From Astrothelium macrocarpum (lineage: Eukaryota > Ascomycota > Dothideomycetes > Trypetheliales > Trypetheliaceae): a DNA stretch of 64,000 bases. The position numbers and the translations under genes are program-made. Under the pieces are notes generated by a model. That model saw only the letters and a program-made list of their open reading frames with translations, did not search any database and had not been told where the DNA came from. Below, piece after piece: positions 34,366 to 46,070 of the stretch. The stretch is from assembly GCA_021030915.1 (NCBI GenBank), contig JAGEMR010000060.1, forward strand, positions 108,864-172,863. The letters run 5' to 3'. How positions within the stretch are numbered: position 1 is the stretch's first letter; every line of letters begins with the position of its first letter.

Positions 34366-36372
34366 CTAGTAGACAGAACACCAGTCCCAGTGGTCATGCT
34401 TGATGCTCAGCTTGTAAGCTCCTATGTAATGAAGTGTCGGTGAAAAGCTGTTCAAGGTGTGCATTCAGAAGCAGCGGCCAAGATATTAGGCTTCAATGAG
34501 TAAATTCTATAATGAAGTCGACTAGTGAGAGATCATGCGAGAGGTATGGATGGTCTCTCCGTGAGATAGTCTTCAGAGATGACCTTTCGATGCAATACCT
34601 GAGTTATTCGTCGTGCCGCTGTACACTACGTACTACGAACATCTTCATTCTGACCAAGGATTCGTTGCATCACGTATTCTTGGAAATTCCATTGAAGTGT
34701 CTTGAAAACAGTGGACGCCAAGTCGCAAGGCTGCAGCGGCATGATCGTTCGTTACTGCCAGGAACATTACCGATCGTATGGACTCGCTGGGGCTGGTTGC
34801 AATTATTATGCTTTTGGCAATACCGGTGATAGAGCAGGAGAAATACGTAGAATCTCCACTGTGAGAAGGACGTAATACTTCCTTAGGTTTCAGATGTTGC
34901 TCGAGTTGCAATCCAATCGAACAAAGTCTTTTTTCAGCCCCGAAGCAACGGCTTGACTACCGAGACGATTAGCCAACGATTCCCTATCAAAACAAACTCC
35001 ACCGCACTGCCTCAAAGCGAGTTTTAGTAATGTTGGTGATTAGGGGCGTATAATTGGCCGACATCTGGATGGTGCAATTCAGTGCATTCCGTGCCTTTGT
35101 GGCGATTTTGGCGCCGTTAGTAGCCTCAGCTAATCGCTGACTGCAAGAAAATTTGTCTGGAATTGAGGCTGACTTGCTCAAATAGCGTTTCCACATGAGC
35201 GTACACCATTCCCGGGTATATCACAGCCAATACGCTGCACTGATGAAAAGCGAATGGCCTGGGAATGACTGAAAGGCCATTCTGGGATCGTAGAAAGACT
35301 AGGGGTGGGAGCATGTAGATGTTGAATGTGATAATCAAACTGATTGATTTTGTTATAGGATAGCCCGCATATCATTTGTACGTACGCCAGAGTGTTGAAG
35401 GAAGCTGCTCTGCTATGCTTCGGTTGCTATTACCTTATTGGTACTAGCGTAGTGGAGTACATAGCCGTTCCGTCCTCCCCTGAGGAACCTAGATTTCAAT
35501 AATTTCATCTCATGACTTTTCGTCCTGATACTTCAACATAGAGTACTAGAATAGCGTTATCCTATCGCTTAACAATGCTCAGCAACAGCTTCATTTCCAA
35601 CAGCAGATTGTTTGGGTCAAGTGCTCTATCAATTTTCATTACGGGAACCGAGATAAGCAAAAATCCACCGGTCGCATGGCTTCGACGCCAAGTGGAGTAG
35701 TTGAAGCTACAACCGTCGATCAATTCAGCAGCGTCAACCGATCAAAAGTTAATTCGTAGCCCAATATTGATGATCTCATGAATTTCTTTTGAGAAATACC
35801 TACCTATCTAGGTGTGACCTAGACCCTGTCACGTCAGCCATCAGTTATGAATAGAAGCTGTATGAACTGTGCCAGAATTCGGCGCCTGCGACCGATCACA
35901 TCCAAAACATGCTTTACCACATCCGGAAAAAAAGACAATAAACTTATCGCAAATATACAGTTGCATACAACATCGTACGGACCCAACAGCTAGTCATTCA
36001 TCCTCGTAACAACATGTATTTAATTTTTTGTTTTTATTGTAGTTCTCATATATTGAAAAGTCATCTAAAATACACATACGCTAAATTTAAACAGTTAATA
36101 AGGCGCTATTCGGAACGGCGTTCGACTAATCGACGCGGAAATTCGCTGCGATCCCGCAGTGAACTTGTGAAGTCCCACTTCAGCGCCCACACCAAATTAG
36201 AGTATAACATTTTCTATTAGCACAATGCAAGAAGAGAAGTGGCGTATCCCCCATATCTAATGCCAAGAGGCAGGTCGGAGCATAAAAGGAAAATTCCAGG
36301 GATAATGGAAGTGCATACTCTGCAACAATCTTCTTACTGCTGTGCACTGGTATCACAGTTGCAGTACCCATC
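34366..36372. other. Long intergenic region, nothing supported
   Basis: About 2 kb of AT-rich sequence. Open frames are short and overlap on both strands. No repeat, RNA gene or mobile-element signature is recognised. The right end is the promoter of gene X. Confidence 0.45.
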
Positions 36373-38431
36373 ATGTCGATTGCCGAGGTGGTGATAAATA
36401 CGCGAAAGCTGAGATATACAGGAGGCGCACTAGTAAGTTTGATTCAATGGATACTGCCCATAATTTAGGCGAGAATTTCTTCTGACAACATAAATAGGCG
36501 GAATTCAAGATAGGTAGTATAGATGCAAACCTACGGACCCACGACAAATGCAAAGACAATATCCGTCTTGACAAGGCCAATGGCGATAAGTTGAGTCAAG
36601 CGTCCTCGAAAAGAGTATGGTTGGAGAGCCAACACAATTCACGCCCTCCGCAGCCAGCAAAAGGGCGACATATCGGGACCTATGCGTTGACGACCGAGGT
36701 TGCTCTATGGGTCAAAAAAGCTCTCGAGAGCTATCAGCCAACTGATGACGTCCTCAATCTTGTTGGACCGTTTGCTACTACGTTCCACGAGATGATTGCA
36801 AACGAGAGGAAATTTAGCACTGGCTTGCATGACATCAATGCAGTCGAGCTGACATACCAATGTACTTTGGAGATCTGTGCTGCCATTATGTTGGCTGCAG
36901 ATACCACCAATGACCCTGTAGATTTGGCACTACAATTACATGCATCGAGGGCTGGTGGAGACGATCACTTCAAATCTTGGGGCAGATTGCTTACAAATCT
37001 CGAATTTGACCCTCCTATCATTGTACAATTCCCTTTTTATCTGCTAATGTGTCAATCTTTCACTTTCGAGCCTGGATGGCATAGAGAGGACTACGTCTAC
37101 TCGGCCCTGACGGGCGTAGATTGGGTAAGTAATTTTCCTTTTTTCTGATTGCAGTCTGGAGGAAAGGTCTGAGTAGACTTTGATAAAAGTCTCTGGACCA
37201 CCGAAGAGGTGTTGGCCATGAATTTTACTGATTTTGTCGATCTGGCAGGCCAAAGGCAACAACAAGTTCAATGACCGTTTAGCCGCTTTCGAAGCACTAG
37301 CACGGGCGTCTGTCCCGACTCTTGATGACACCAAGTCCGGCGAGGATCGCTGTTTCTGGCGAATGGCTCTTGCGTATCTCCGGGCTATAAATGATTGTGA
37401 GAATGCAAGATCTTTCAAGACGCCTCGAATAGCATCTATTAAACATGGACTTCACCCCGATCTGGTAATTATAGCTCGCGCTTTTGACACTATCGGCTCC
37501 GCGTATATGTGTCGGGATGGCGCTGCATGGCTCGACGATCAGGGCATAGATTCGCTCATCGGCTCAGCCCTCCCCAACGACGTGATGGATCTTCATACTG
37601 ATGTATTCACTGGGGAAACTCGAAATCTGCTACGTCTTCTATATCCTCCTGACTATACCATTTCCCAGGCCATGCGCACCGCATCTACAGTCCTGTCAAC
37701 TATGCTCTGTGAAGTATTCAGGGGCCACCACCGAGCTTGGAAGCACAACCGCGAAGATGCGCGTATCTCTTCCACTTCTCCGCCATATAGCTTCTGTCGG
37801 GCTCGACACCGACGCATTTTTGAGACTCTTGAGCTGTACATCAATAAATACCCACAGTTCTGGGAATGGTTTGTCACCCTATAAAAGAAGACACTCTCAT
37901 CTTGATACCCAGAGACGTGCTGCGAGTATTGTCACTTTGTCTAACGCTGTGTTCAGGACATGGGAAATCTATCGGACGGCCAAGTGCCAGATAACAGAGG
38001 CCGGAATTGCTGAACCTCTAATCTGCGGGCTTAAGAGGGCAACCACACAAGGTCAGCTACCCGACTCGCCCGCCAATCATTTCTTCAACCTGTGGTATGA
38101 TATGGTGGAAGATGGTTCTGTCCAACTAGCCAAGAAGCAACCACTCGGTGTCAGTGAAGACTTGGCCCATGTAGTACGTGATATTCACAGTCTCTGGCAT
38201 CGGCAGTTGCTTGATGACACGAAAAAGCCTGGATGGGGCCACGACTTTGATTACAAGTCAGATATGCTCTTGGGTAATGCGGGTGAGATCTTGGCTAATA
38301 GAAATGGTATCTCTGACGATGCCTACAAATTTACCGTCGCTTATGGGAGGCTGAGTATGAGCCTACCTTATATTGCTTACCATACCGTGGATGCTATCAT
38401 TATGGCATTCGAGGCCATACCGCCAGCTTAA
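36373..38431 (+). CDS. Unrecognised 593-aa protein (gene X) in a secondary-metabolism-like neighbourhood
   Basis: Model: join(36373..36432,36498..37124,37249..37868,37957..38431). The introns (65, 124 and 88 nt) have GTAAGT, GTAAGT and GTTTGT donors and all phases agree. Exon 1 (20 codons) supplies the ATG; exon 2 has none. The sequence is helical and cytosolic with no signal or membrane segment. Notable stretches are NAVELTYQCTLEICAAIML, FDTIGSAYMCRDGAAWLDD, PNDVMDLHTDVFTGETRNLL, SPPYSFCRARHRRIFETLEL and MSLPYIAYHTVDAII. The N-D-V-x-D-x-x-x-D arrangement is loosely like the class I terpene-synthase NSE triad (N-D-x-x-S-x-x-x-E), but no upstream DDxxD is obvious, so I do not call it a terpene synthase. 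The neighbouring P450 and cupin genes suggest a biosynthetic role; this is inference. Confidence 0.75.
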
Positions 38432-39032
38432 GGATATCTGGACATTGGGTTAAGAGAGATCTCTGCCATAAGATCTGGGGCTTCGTAAAATACCCGGGTA
38501 CCTGGCGCAAGCTAGCCGAATTTTTCTCCTGTTCTTAATACCAGCTACTGTATTATGTTAACTAAGGAATTTGTGTTGCGTTCAGGGGACAGGTATAATG
38601 CAGTTCTAAAGGTGATTGCATTTTCATATACGAAAGCCAGTGTTGCAAAGAAGAATGGAATTACGTTGTTTCTCTATTGTGCCAGGATTCATGATTGAAC
38701 CACAAGCTTCGTGAAGGTACTGAGATAGCATTTCGACATACACATAACTCTCTGTGAAGTTATGGTTCCCTTTGAAAGAGAGACACTGTCGACTGTGTGT
38801 TATAAGCGCTCTTGCTAAGATTTCTGATGTCTGCTTAGTACATATCTTAGGATATCGCTGTGCATACCTGAAGTAGCAAGGCGCGTCAGAGCCGCTCTGA
38901 AGACCGTAGATGCACACTACACAAATTTTCTTGTCAAGATACCGGACTTGCCAACAGGAGATTTTTGATGAACGCAAGGTCCTGTGATGCAATCGGAGAT
39001 CAAGTTCATGACTATGAGGACTACACCAATAC
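38432..39032. other. Intergenic region between convergent genes
   Basis: The 3' flank of gene X and of the P450 remnant. Nothing is supported. Confidence 0.4.
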
Positions 39033-40017
39033 TCAAGCAGCCTCATCGCCGATGGAGCTCTCCGTGTACGTGCTAAGCGGTAAGCCTTCAGGAGCTCGGG
39101 CCCACTGCTTCGTTACTGGGTCTAGGAATTCGTCTTGCAACTGGTCCCATTCGCGCCTCACGACCTCTACCCTTTGGGCATCCCTGGGCTTGATAAGACA
39201 TTCAAAGGGCGCGGGAATAACTGCCAATCCACCTCTCAGGTTCCCTGTGTCAATCTTACTTGGATCAGGTGTAGAAATGTCAAAGACCCACAGCAAACAA
39301 GCCATAGCCAGAAACAAACTGCGCTCCGCGATGCGAATCCCCTGACAAAGCCTCCTGCCCGCGCCAAATACGTAGTTATGACGCACTACTGAAGGGCTAC
39401 TCGATGTAGCAATCTCATATTCCAACCTCGTATCATCCTTAAACCGTGAGGGATCAAATTTCTGCGGGTTTGGCCAGTTCTCTGGGTCCATGTTTAACCC
39501 CCAAACATTGAGTACCACCGAGGCACCAGCGGGAACTTTGTAACCCTGATAAAAATCGTCCTTTAGCGGAGAGTGAGGAATTAGCAAGGCAATTGTGGGC
39601 ATCCACCGCAAGGTCTCCTTATCACATCCGCGAACGTATGGGAGTGACTCCATGTCCTCGATAGTGGGGAGGCGGCCGGTCCCAATCACGGAGTCAATCT
39701 CCTCCTGCGTCCGCCGCTGGACATGCGAGTGCGTTACCATGGCCATGACGAAGCCGAATAGCTCGTCAGAAGTGGTGCTGCTTCCCACTTCGACGATATC
39801 GCCAGCTATGTACGAGGCCAGTTCATCAGAGAAACCCTCGGCTTGCTGCGCCTGGGTGAGGAACGCGACGAAGCACGGCATCGCTGTTCCATCCTGGGAC
39901 TGCTTCTTGCCTTCAAGCCAGCGGCTGAGGAAGACACTGATGCAACGACGGTCAAGATCTATAGCCTTCCGACAGACAGGCAAGAGGCATTTGGGTATGT
40001 TTTGGAGAATCGGGTAG
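39033..40017 (-). pseudogene. Cytochrome P450, N-terminal part missing
   Basis: The C-terminal two thirds of a P450 are clear: an I-helix region (AGDIVEVGSSTTSDE), ExxR helix (KETLRW), VLNVWGLNMDP, FDPSRF, and the heme loop FGAGRRLCQGIR with the Cys ligand. The frame can be followed upstream to a PILQNIPKCLLPVCRK segment, typical of the F-G region, and then meets TAA just upstream (about 40028). The membrane anchor and roughly the first 170 residues of a normal ~500-aa enzyme are absent, and only about 360 bp separate it from the next locus. No ATG with a plausible upstream exon is visible. It is therefore a 5'-truncated copy, unless a distant exon exists. It may once have acted on a product of the neighbouring gene X. 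Confidence 0.7.
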
Positions 40018-40385
40018 CAATCCGGTTACTTATAGATTACCAAAATCTCTAGTAACCCCCACTAGCCGTGATTGTCCAGAATAAATTCACAATTCGTACA
40101 CAAATACCTACCTTATGTTCCTCCATTATTATGTCACGCTCTCCGTTCATAAGACGCCTGCACAGGCTCAGTAGTACCTTAAGCTGCGATTCTTTGTAAA
40201 TGACTTAATTTGACAGTCCTATCACACTTTTCAGACTACAGTATCCAGAATCGCCCTATCTACTTCCCTTACATTCTGGATTGAATATCTCGTACTGGCA
40301 GCCGCATCTACCATCATGACGGTGCGAATCGGGCAGACCGGTTCGAATGTTTCGAGTTGCATTTGAGTCGCCGAGAAATTCTGCG
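40018..40385. other. Short intergenic stretch
   Basis: It lies where the missing 5' part of the P450 would be expected. I find no P450 N-terminal sequence on either strand. Confidence 0.4.
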
Positions 40386-43300
40386 TCAATCCCATTGCAG
40401 CCAGTCTACATTTGGACCCAGAGACATGAAGGGGTCTGACCCTGCTCTAAATTCGTCTTCAACCATGGAGTCAAAGTGATCCGGAAGCCGGAAATCATCT
40501 GCAACCGAATGTGCGAATACCAGGTTAGCAAATCGCCGCCGTACTTGTGCCACGGTTTCAGCCCTTGTCAAGAGTCTTTCAGGGTCGTAGCCGGCCTTCC
40601 GCCATGCTTGTGTCCTTAAGCTGCGTATGAGATACCATGCCTCCTGCCCACCCTCCATCAACGGACGACGATTTAATCGACCGTCTCGTCCACCAATTAT
40701 TCCGCCTTCTCGATCACAAAGGGACAGCGCTTCGTCGATAACATTTACACTGGCTTCAGTATGTGAAGAGTTCGGCTGTTGTTTGATGTGGTGCAAAAGG
40801 ACCATGATGGCATGCAATGGTTGATGGATCCTGCGTGACCATTAGACAAAACTCAGACAGATACTTGACCGGGATCGTTGCACCACCAAGAGGCAAGAAA
40901 AGAAATGTCATGGTTTCTGTATCCAAGCCCAACCGTCTGCAACAAAAGTGGGGGGCCTTCCTCAAAATCACAGCCATTTAACCGGCTATACAATATAGAT
41001 AAAGGTTTGACTTCAGCTTGAAGACATAACCCAAATCTCGAAAATTGTCTGGGAGCCACTTCGATCTGGCTTAGTCGTTATTTCATGGATACACGGATTG
41101 TGACGTCTCTTTCGACGCCCCTCGGTGGCACAAAGACTCCAACTGAAATACATACCCAGGCCAGGCCCATTGCAAAGGCGCAAATTCGTCAAAACAAGTC
41201 AGAGCAACGATCTTTTCTAGATAGCTGCGGCTATGATTAAGGACCCTGAATGTTGTTAGCTTAGAGCACCGGTTTTAACGAGTCGGATCTAAGATACCTA
41301 TTGAGTGTCTCCTGCCATTTTAGTTTATCAGTCGCATGCGATAGCGGATAGTAGAGGTATGTCCAGTTCCTATCGATTAGCGCTGACAGCAGTAGAGAAG
41401 CCCACTGAGCGAAAACAGCATCTGAATCGCGAGCGTTCACAACATCATATTGTGGCAGTCGACGGATTCGTGAAGAAAGAACGACTTTCAACGTCTCGAG
41501 GTCATTCAAGATGTCTGAGAAGACCTTGCCGGTGAGCGGGCTTCCCCCGTACATCCGCTCCAGCATGCTTTGGGTTACCACTCGAATAAGTTAGCAATTA
41601 CAATTGTAGCAAACGAGAGACCGCCTACCCGAGTGATGATACTTGGCAGCAGCAAAGATGGCGGACGCGGAAATAAGAGAACCCTCCAAGCCCGCCTGAT
41701 CGGCCTGCCGCTCCCCACGACGGACAGCGTTCTCGTACGCAATGCCTTTGGTAGTGCCGATAAGTTCATCCTTCAGCTCGCCAAGCGGGGATATGCCCCA
41801 ACTCTTTGTGTCCTTTAGCGGTGGTAGGCCAGCAGCCACAGCGACTAACAGATCGAGATAGCACACCTGCCAACCAATCCGCCGTCGAATCTCCGTAGCC
41901 ACCGGCGAAAGCAAAGCGTACTGAGACGGCTCCTGATCGCATCCGAGCATCTGTGCAATGCGAAGTGCAATGCCGACGAATGCGCTGCTCCATCATTAGC
42001 ACGGCGGAACATAGTCAACTGGCTAACAAGGTAACTCTACCAGCAAGACAAGGGCTGCTCTTCTGCCATCCGTCAGCATTTCATGACGAATGTCAAAGAG
42101 TGATGCAATAAAAGTACCTCTCGAGTTGGTACATTCTATCGTGAGGTACGCGATAAATGATTCTATAGTCGGAGTCCTTGGAAAGCCCGAAGAGCGAAGG
42201 GCCATTCCGGTAGAGAGGTGCAATTTCGAGAGAAGACTGCTTTTTGTGCAACCGAAGAGGGTTACAATTTCAGACTCGTCACAAGAAACTGCACCGGCAA
42301 AGAGGATTGCTGGGATCATTGGTGCAACGATCGCTGGTCTGGAGCGTCTAGTCTCGGCCGTTGCGGCCCAGAATACATCATAATCACTTCGTAATGAAGG
42401 AATGTGGACTATCGGAGCTATTGGGTAGTGCCATCGGATGTACGAGTCAAGCAAGAGGTCGCACAAGCTTTTAGACGGCAGGTCCGCTATGAGGTCTGCT
42501 ACGAGCGTTGTGCCGCGGTTAGAGAAACGTGACGATGCAATTGTGCCGTCCCAGCAGGACAAGATATCACCAAGGTATTTGGTATCATCCACTATAGGAG
42601 GTGAACTCATTAGCCGGGATGTGTGCACTGGGTCACCAGCAACAGAACTTTGCACAACGACTTCATCCGAAGCAGTCGTGTTGGTAGGTTTAGATTGGGC
42701 TCGCAAAAGTTCATCAACAGCCGTTGCCTTCGCGATCAGCTCCTGGAATGTTCGATCAAAAGGCGATGCCTCACCTCATTGCATATGTTCGCCCAGTAGG
42801 CCCCATTGATGAAGCGGGAATAGTCATTCTCCTGCAGGCTGAGACGGCCAATCTGCAGATGGTCGGCGATCGCGTCATCTGTTTCGATGCCGATTTCGAC
42901 CGAACGACTGGTCTCTAACAAGAGCTCAGTACGTGAACTCCTAACAGAAGATCGGACGGACAGTCGATCACCAGTGAGTGAAATTAGAAATATCACCCCT
43001 GGGATCTTCCAGCCCGCTCACCAAACTCCGACAGCATGGTGAAAGCTGTTTCTTGATGATACTTACACAACATTCGAACCAATTTTTATCGAGTTTGGAG
43101 AATGATTTGAGTGTGCCCTGGGTGTGACATTTCTAATTTCACCCACTGGCGGGGTGTCCGACGGAATTGATCAAGGCTTCGACAGAGCACTTCGCCAACC
43201 TTGATGACCTAAAGACCCCGGACTGAAGCACGATGCAAGTGGATACGCTTACTTGTAGAGTGGATCGCGGCAGTCAGAGCTTCGAGTCTGGCTTCGATCT

Positions 43301-43530
43301 CTGCCAGTTTAGACGCGGGAACCTCCACTGTCGCTTGCGCTGAAGACTGCGATGAAGAAGCCTCTGGTTGTCCGGCGGGCATTACATTTGGGCGAGGAGC
43401 AGAACGTGGGGTCGCATCTGTCGCAACAAACGTATGAGCGATTCGGTCTCAAATCGGGCAACGTGTGGCACATGCCAATGAAGGTGTACTCTGTCCTCGT
43501 GTGTCGTCCTTCCACTTCGTAAGAGCACTG
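40386..43530 (-). pseudogene. Fungal Zn2Cys6-family transcription factor, probably decayed
   Basis: The fungal-specific regulator domain is clear in pieces: LCDLLLDSYIRWHYPIAPIVH and FIAYLTIECTNSRG (42023-42706), GIALRIAQMLGC and RRRIGWQVCYLDLLVAVAAG (41591-41970), LERMYGG to ETLNR (41300-41580), YLEKIVAL to APLQWAWPG (41156-41240), and HQPLHAIMVLLHH to the end (40386-40830). Some junctions are perfect introns (52 nt near 41298; an unusually long 325-nt one, 41155-40831). Two junctions are not: near 42775 the frame shifts by one base inside NEV/ASPFDRTF, and at about 42020 the only good intron is out of phase by one. Upstream, a coiled-coil-like linker (KLAEIEARLEALTAAI) is seen, but the zinc-cluster region near 43440-43530 lacks most cysteines and has a TGA. 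A pathway-specific regulator that has lost function is the best reading. Confidence 0.6.
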
Positions 43531-44364
43531 CAGATTCTCAGCAGTGGTTCACGGCATGTGTTTGCTGCAAACATGCCGGCCTTGAAGCCTTCCGGCAACG
43601 CGCGCACGACGGTCTACTCTGGCAAAGAGTCAATCCAAGATATCCTGGTGGACTGGTGTCGACTAGCCTTGTCACATCGTAGTTTTCGCGCTCTGCAAGC
43701 GTGACAGGCAAGACGTTGAGACGCTCCAAATGCGGCGTGCGACGCCATCAGACCTGGAAGTTTTGGAGGGGAAGCGGCAATTTGGAACTTCAGTCAGCGA
43801 GCATCTGGCACGGAGGACCGCGTTGTCTAGCTATCCACTAGAGCTCTAGGTCCCACGACAAGATGCCCGTGCTTCCCGTCCGATTCTAGATACTAACAAG
43901 ATTTCATGTCACCGGATCAGATACATTGGCTAAAGCGGCGTTGCATTGTCAAACCATGGGCGCGTTATGACACGACAAGATAGGACTAAGCAACCTCAAT
44001 AAAGTACAAGACGGAGACTCTGATCCATCGACTCCAACTCATCCCAGTAAGCTGCCTTTTGGAACCAGTATCCTTTCCGATAATTCTCCTGTTTTGCGAG
44101 TCTTGTGCCCAAGTACTCTTTTACTCAGAGAACCAGCTCTCGGCTCACCTAACAGATATCTAATTTTTACAAAACGGTACTCTGTAGCTGACGAATGCAT
44201 TCAGGCTAAATAGCACAGTCCTATAAACTGCGAAAACTCTGGTAACCTGCTGACACCTGGCCTTTCTAGGCGTCTTGAGATAGACTACATGTCACTTCGA
44301 CGAGAGCGCCCTACTACACTACTTCAGCTTGTCGTTGCAGGAGAGATGGATCGCGAGTCGCCCA
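43531..44364. other. Intergenic region, nothing supported
   Basis: About 830 bp between the TF remnant (5' side) and the 3' end of the dehydrogenase gene. Some upstream TF sequence may extend into 43531-43740, but no frame is convincing. Confidence 0.4.
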
Positions 44365-45427
44365 TCAGCCTAATGCTTTCGCAGATGCCTTGGCTTTGAT
44401 CACCTCGATCATGAGATTATTGCGCTCTTCTTCTAACTGTTCGATATCCACTCCCGCGAGCATCTCTTGTACACTGCTGTCTAAGATCTCGAGGTTCTCC
44501 TCATTGTACTCATAGGAGTTTGCTACCATGTCCTTTAACCAACCTTGCATTGCTACACCAACATGCTCCATCAAATGTCGGAATCCGCCAGCGTCAGCGC
44601 CCCCACCCAGGGCGTCCTTCATGAATGGACCTGTAAAGGACCAGCTCGGGCCAAGGCTGTTCGTCATGCACGTATCTTGCACTAGTCAACATTTGTTTAC
44701 AGCTTTTACCGTCTACAGCGACTTACCGACTTCTTTAGCAGTAACAATACCCCTCTTGACTAGGCTGAAGGCTTCATGGCTGACTGCAGCCTGCAGCCTG
44801 TTCGCAACGAACCCTGGGACCTCTTGGCGGAGGAGAATCGGCGCCTTGCCCAAACCCGTGAAGAAGGCCATTGCCGTGTCTATGGCCTCTCTTGATGTTG
44901 TAGGATGAGGGACAACTTCGACCAGCGGCATAATGTGCGGTGGGTTGAATGGATGGGCGATGAGCACGCGATTTGGGTTCTTCTTGCAGTCCTTGATGAA
45001 CTGGGACGATGGAATACCGGAGGAAGAAGATGCAATGACGACTTCTGGACGAGTACCTTCGTCAATCTCCGCTATGATTCGTTTTTTGATGTCTACGCGC
45101 TCTGGTCCATTCTATCCGTGTCAGTTTCTTGGTCGTGCGGACTAATCGACGCACATTGCCTACCTCTTGCACAAAATCTACCTCTTGATAGCGACCAGCG
45201 AGACTGCCACCAACAAACTCCCAATTTGATGTGGATGCCTCTCGAGGAAGTCCTTGTCGCTCAAGCAATGGCCAAATGCTCCGCAGGTGATCCGATACTT
45301 TCTGCTTCACATTGGGACCTGGATCTGCAACAAGGACACGGGAACCTCTTGCGAGGAATAATCCCACCCAGCTCATTCCAATGACTCCTGTGCCGACCAC
45401 GCCAATTGTCCTGATGTTTGCCGCCAT
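44365..45427 (-). CDS. 3-hydroxyacyl-CoA dehydrogenase-family protein (lambda-crystallin/L-gulonate dehydrogenase type), 321 aa
   Basis: Model: complement(join(44365..44681,44727..45111,45164..45427)), with introns of 52 and 45 nt in consistent phases. The Rossmann motif is at the very N-terminus (IGVVGTGVIGMSW, GxGxxG). Next come ASSSSGIPSSQF and HPFNPPHIMPLVEVVPHP, where the His and Pro-rich loop is the family signature with the catalytic His. Then EVPGFVANRLQAAVSHEAF follows. The C-terminal helical domain is full length (GPSWSFTGPFMKD). Total length matches lambda-crystallin-like enzymes, which oxidise a secondary alcohol with NAD(+). The substrate could be L-gulonate, carnitine or another 3-hydroxy acid. 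It is divergent from a second member of the same family 643 bp away, suggesting one pathway. Confidence 0.88.
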
Positions 45428-46070
45428 GTTCGGTTGTTCGTCTTCTTTCGGTCTCTGGGTCGTGATCTGGTTTGACTCAACATTCTTATGCTACCCACTT
45501 TATGACGCGAATGCTGAGTACGCGCTTTGTCATGGCTGATCCATATTTTTACTCCGCACACTTACCTTGTGATCGAGCAGACATCCGGGGTTGAAAGGGT
45601 AACAAGATTGGTTGGTGGAGTCTACGCTAACCGAAAGGGGTCAGAATTCCCCTTTGGGAAGTACCCGACCGATGCTCAACATTGGGACGCAGACGTCAAT
45701 GATCAATTGCCCCTGCTGCAAATGGATGGACACATTGTCATCCGGCAGTTGAGATTCGAGTGCTCCCAAGCGGAACAGCAGTTATATCATTGCGTCTGCG
45801 CCGTTGTTGCGCCTCATCATTCAAGCCAATAGGGACTGCATTACATTCACTCCGCTTTGGCGCCTTGATGATCTGGGTTATATAAACCGGCTTGGCAAAC
45901 GTAGGTAGGTTCTGAGATCGATTTGCCGGTGTCATGTGCTCTGGAGACTTAAATTGAGAGCAAATCGACTTGAGTATAGAGGAAGCGAAACGCCCTGATC
46001 TTTTGTCTCTCAATTCGATCTTTACGCTTACGCAATCTTGATACATATCCCGATAGCATCATTGAAAGTA
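45428..46070. promoter_or_regulatory. Divergent promoter between two dehydrogenase-family genes
   Basis: A 643-bp region between two head-to-head genes of the same enzyme superfamily. No coding frame is supported. A shared control region is inferred from arrangement only. Confidence 0.5.

Noticed and set aside
36373..38431. Gene X as a terpene synthase
   Set aside because: Only a loose N-D-x-x-D-x-x-x-D resemblance to the NSE triad; no convincing DDxxD motif upstream, so the name is not justified.
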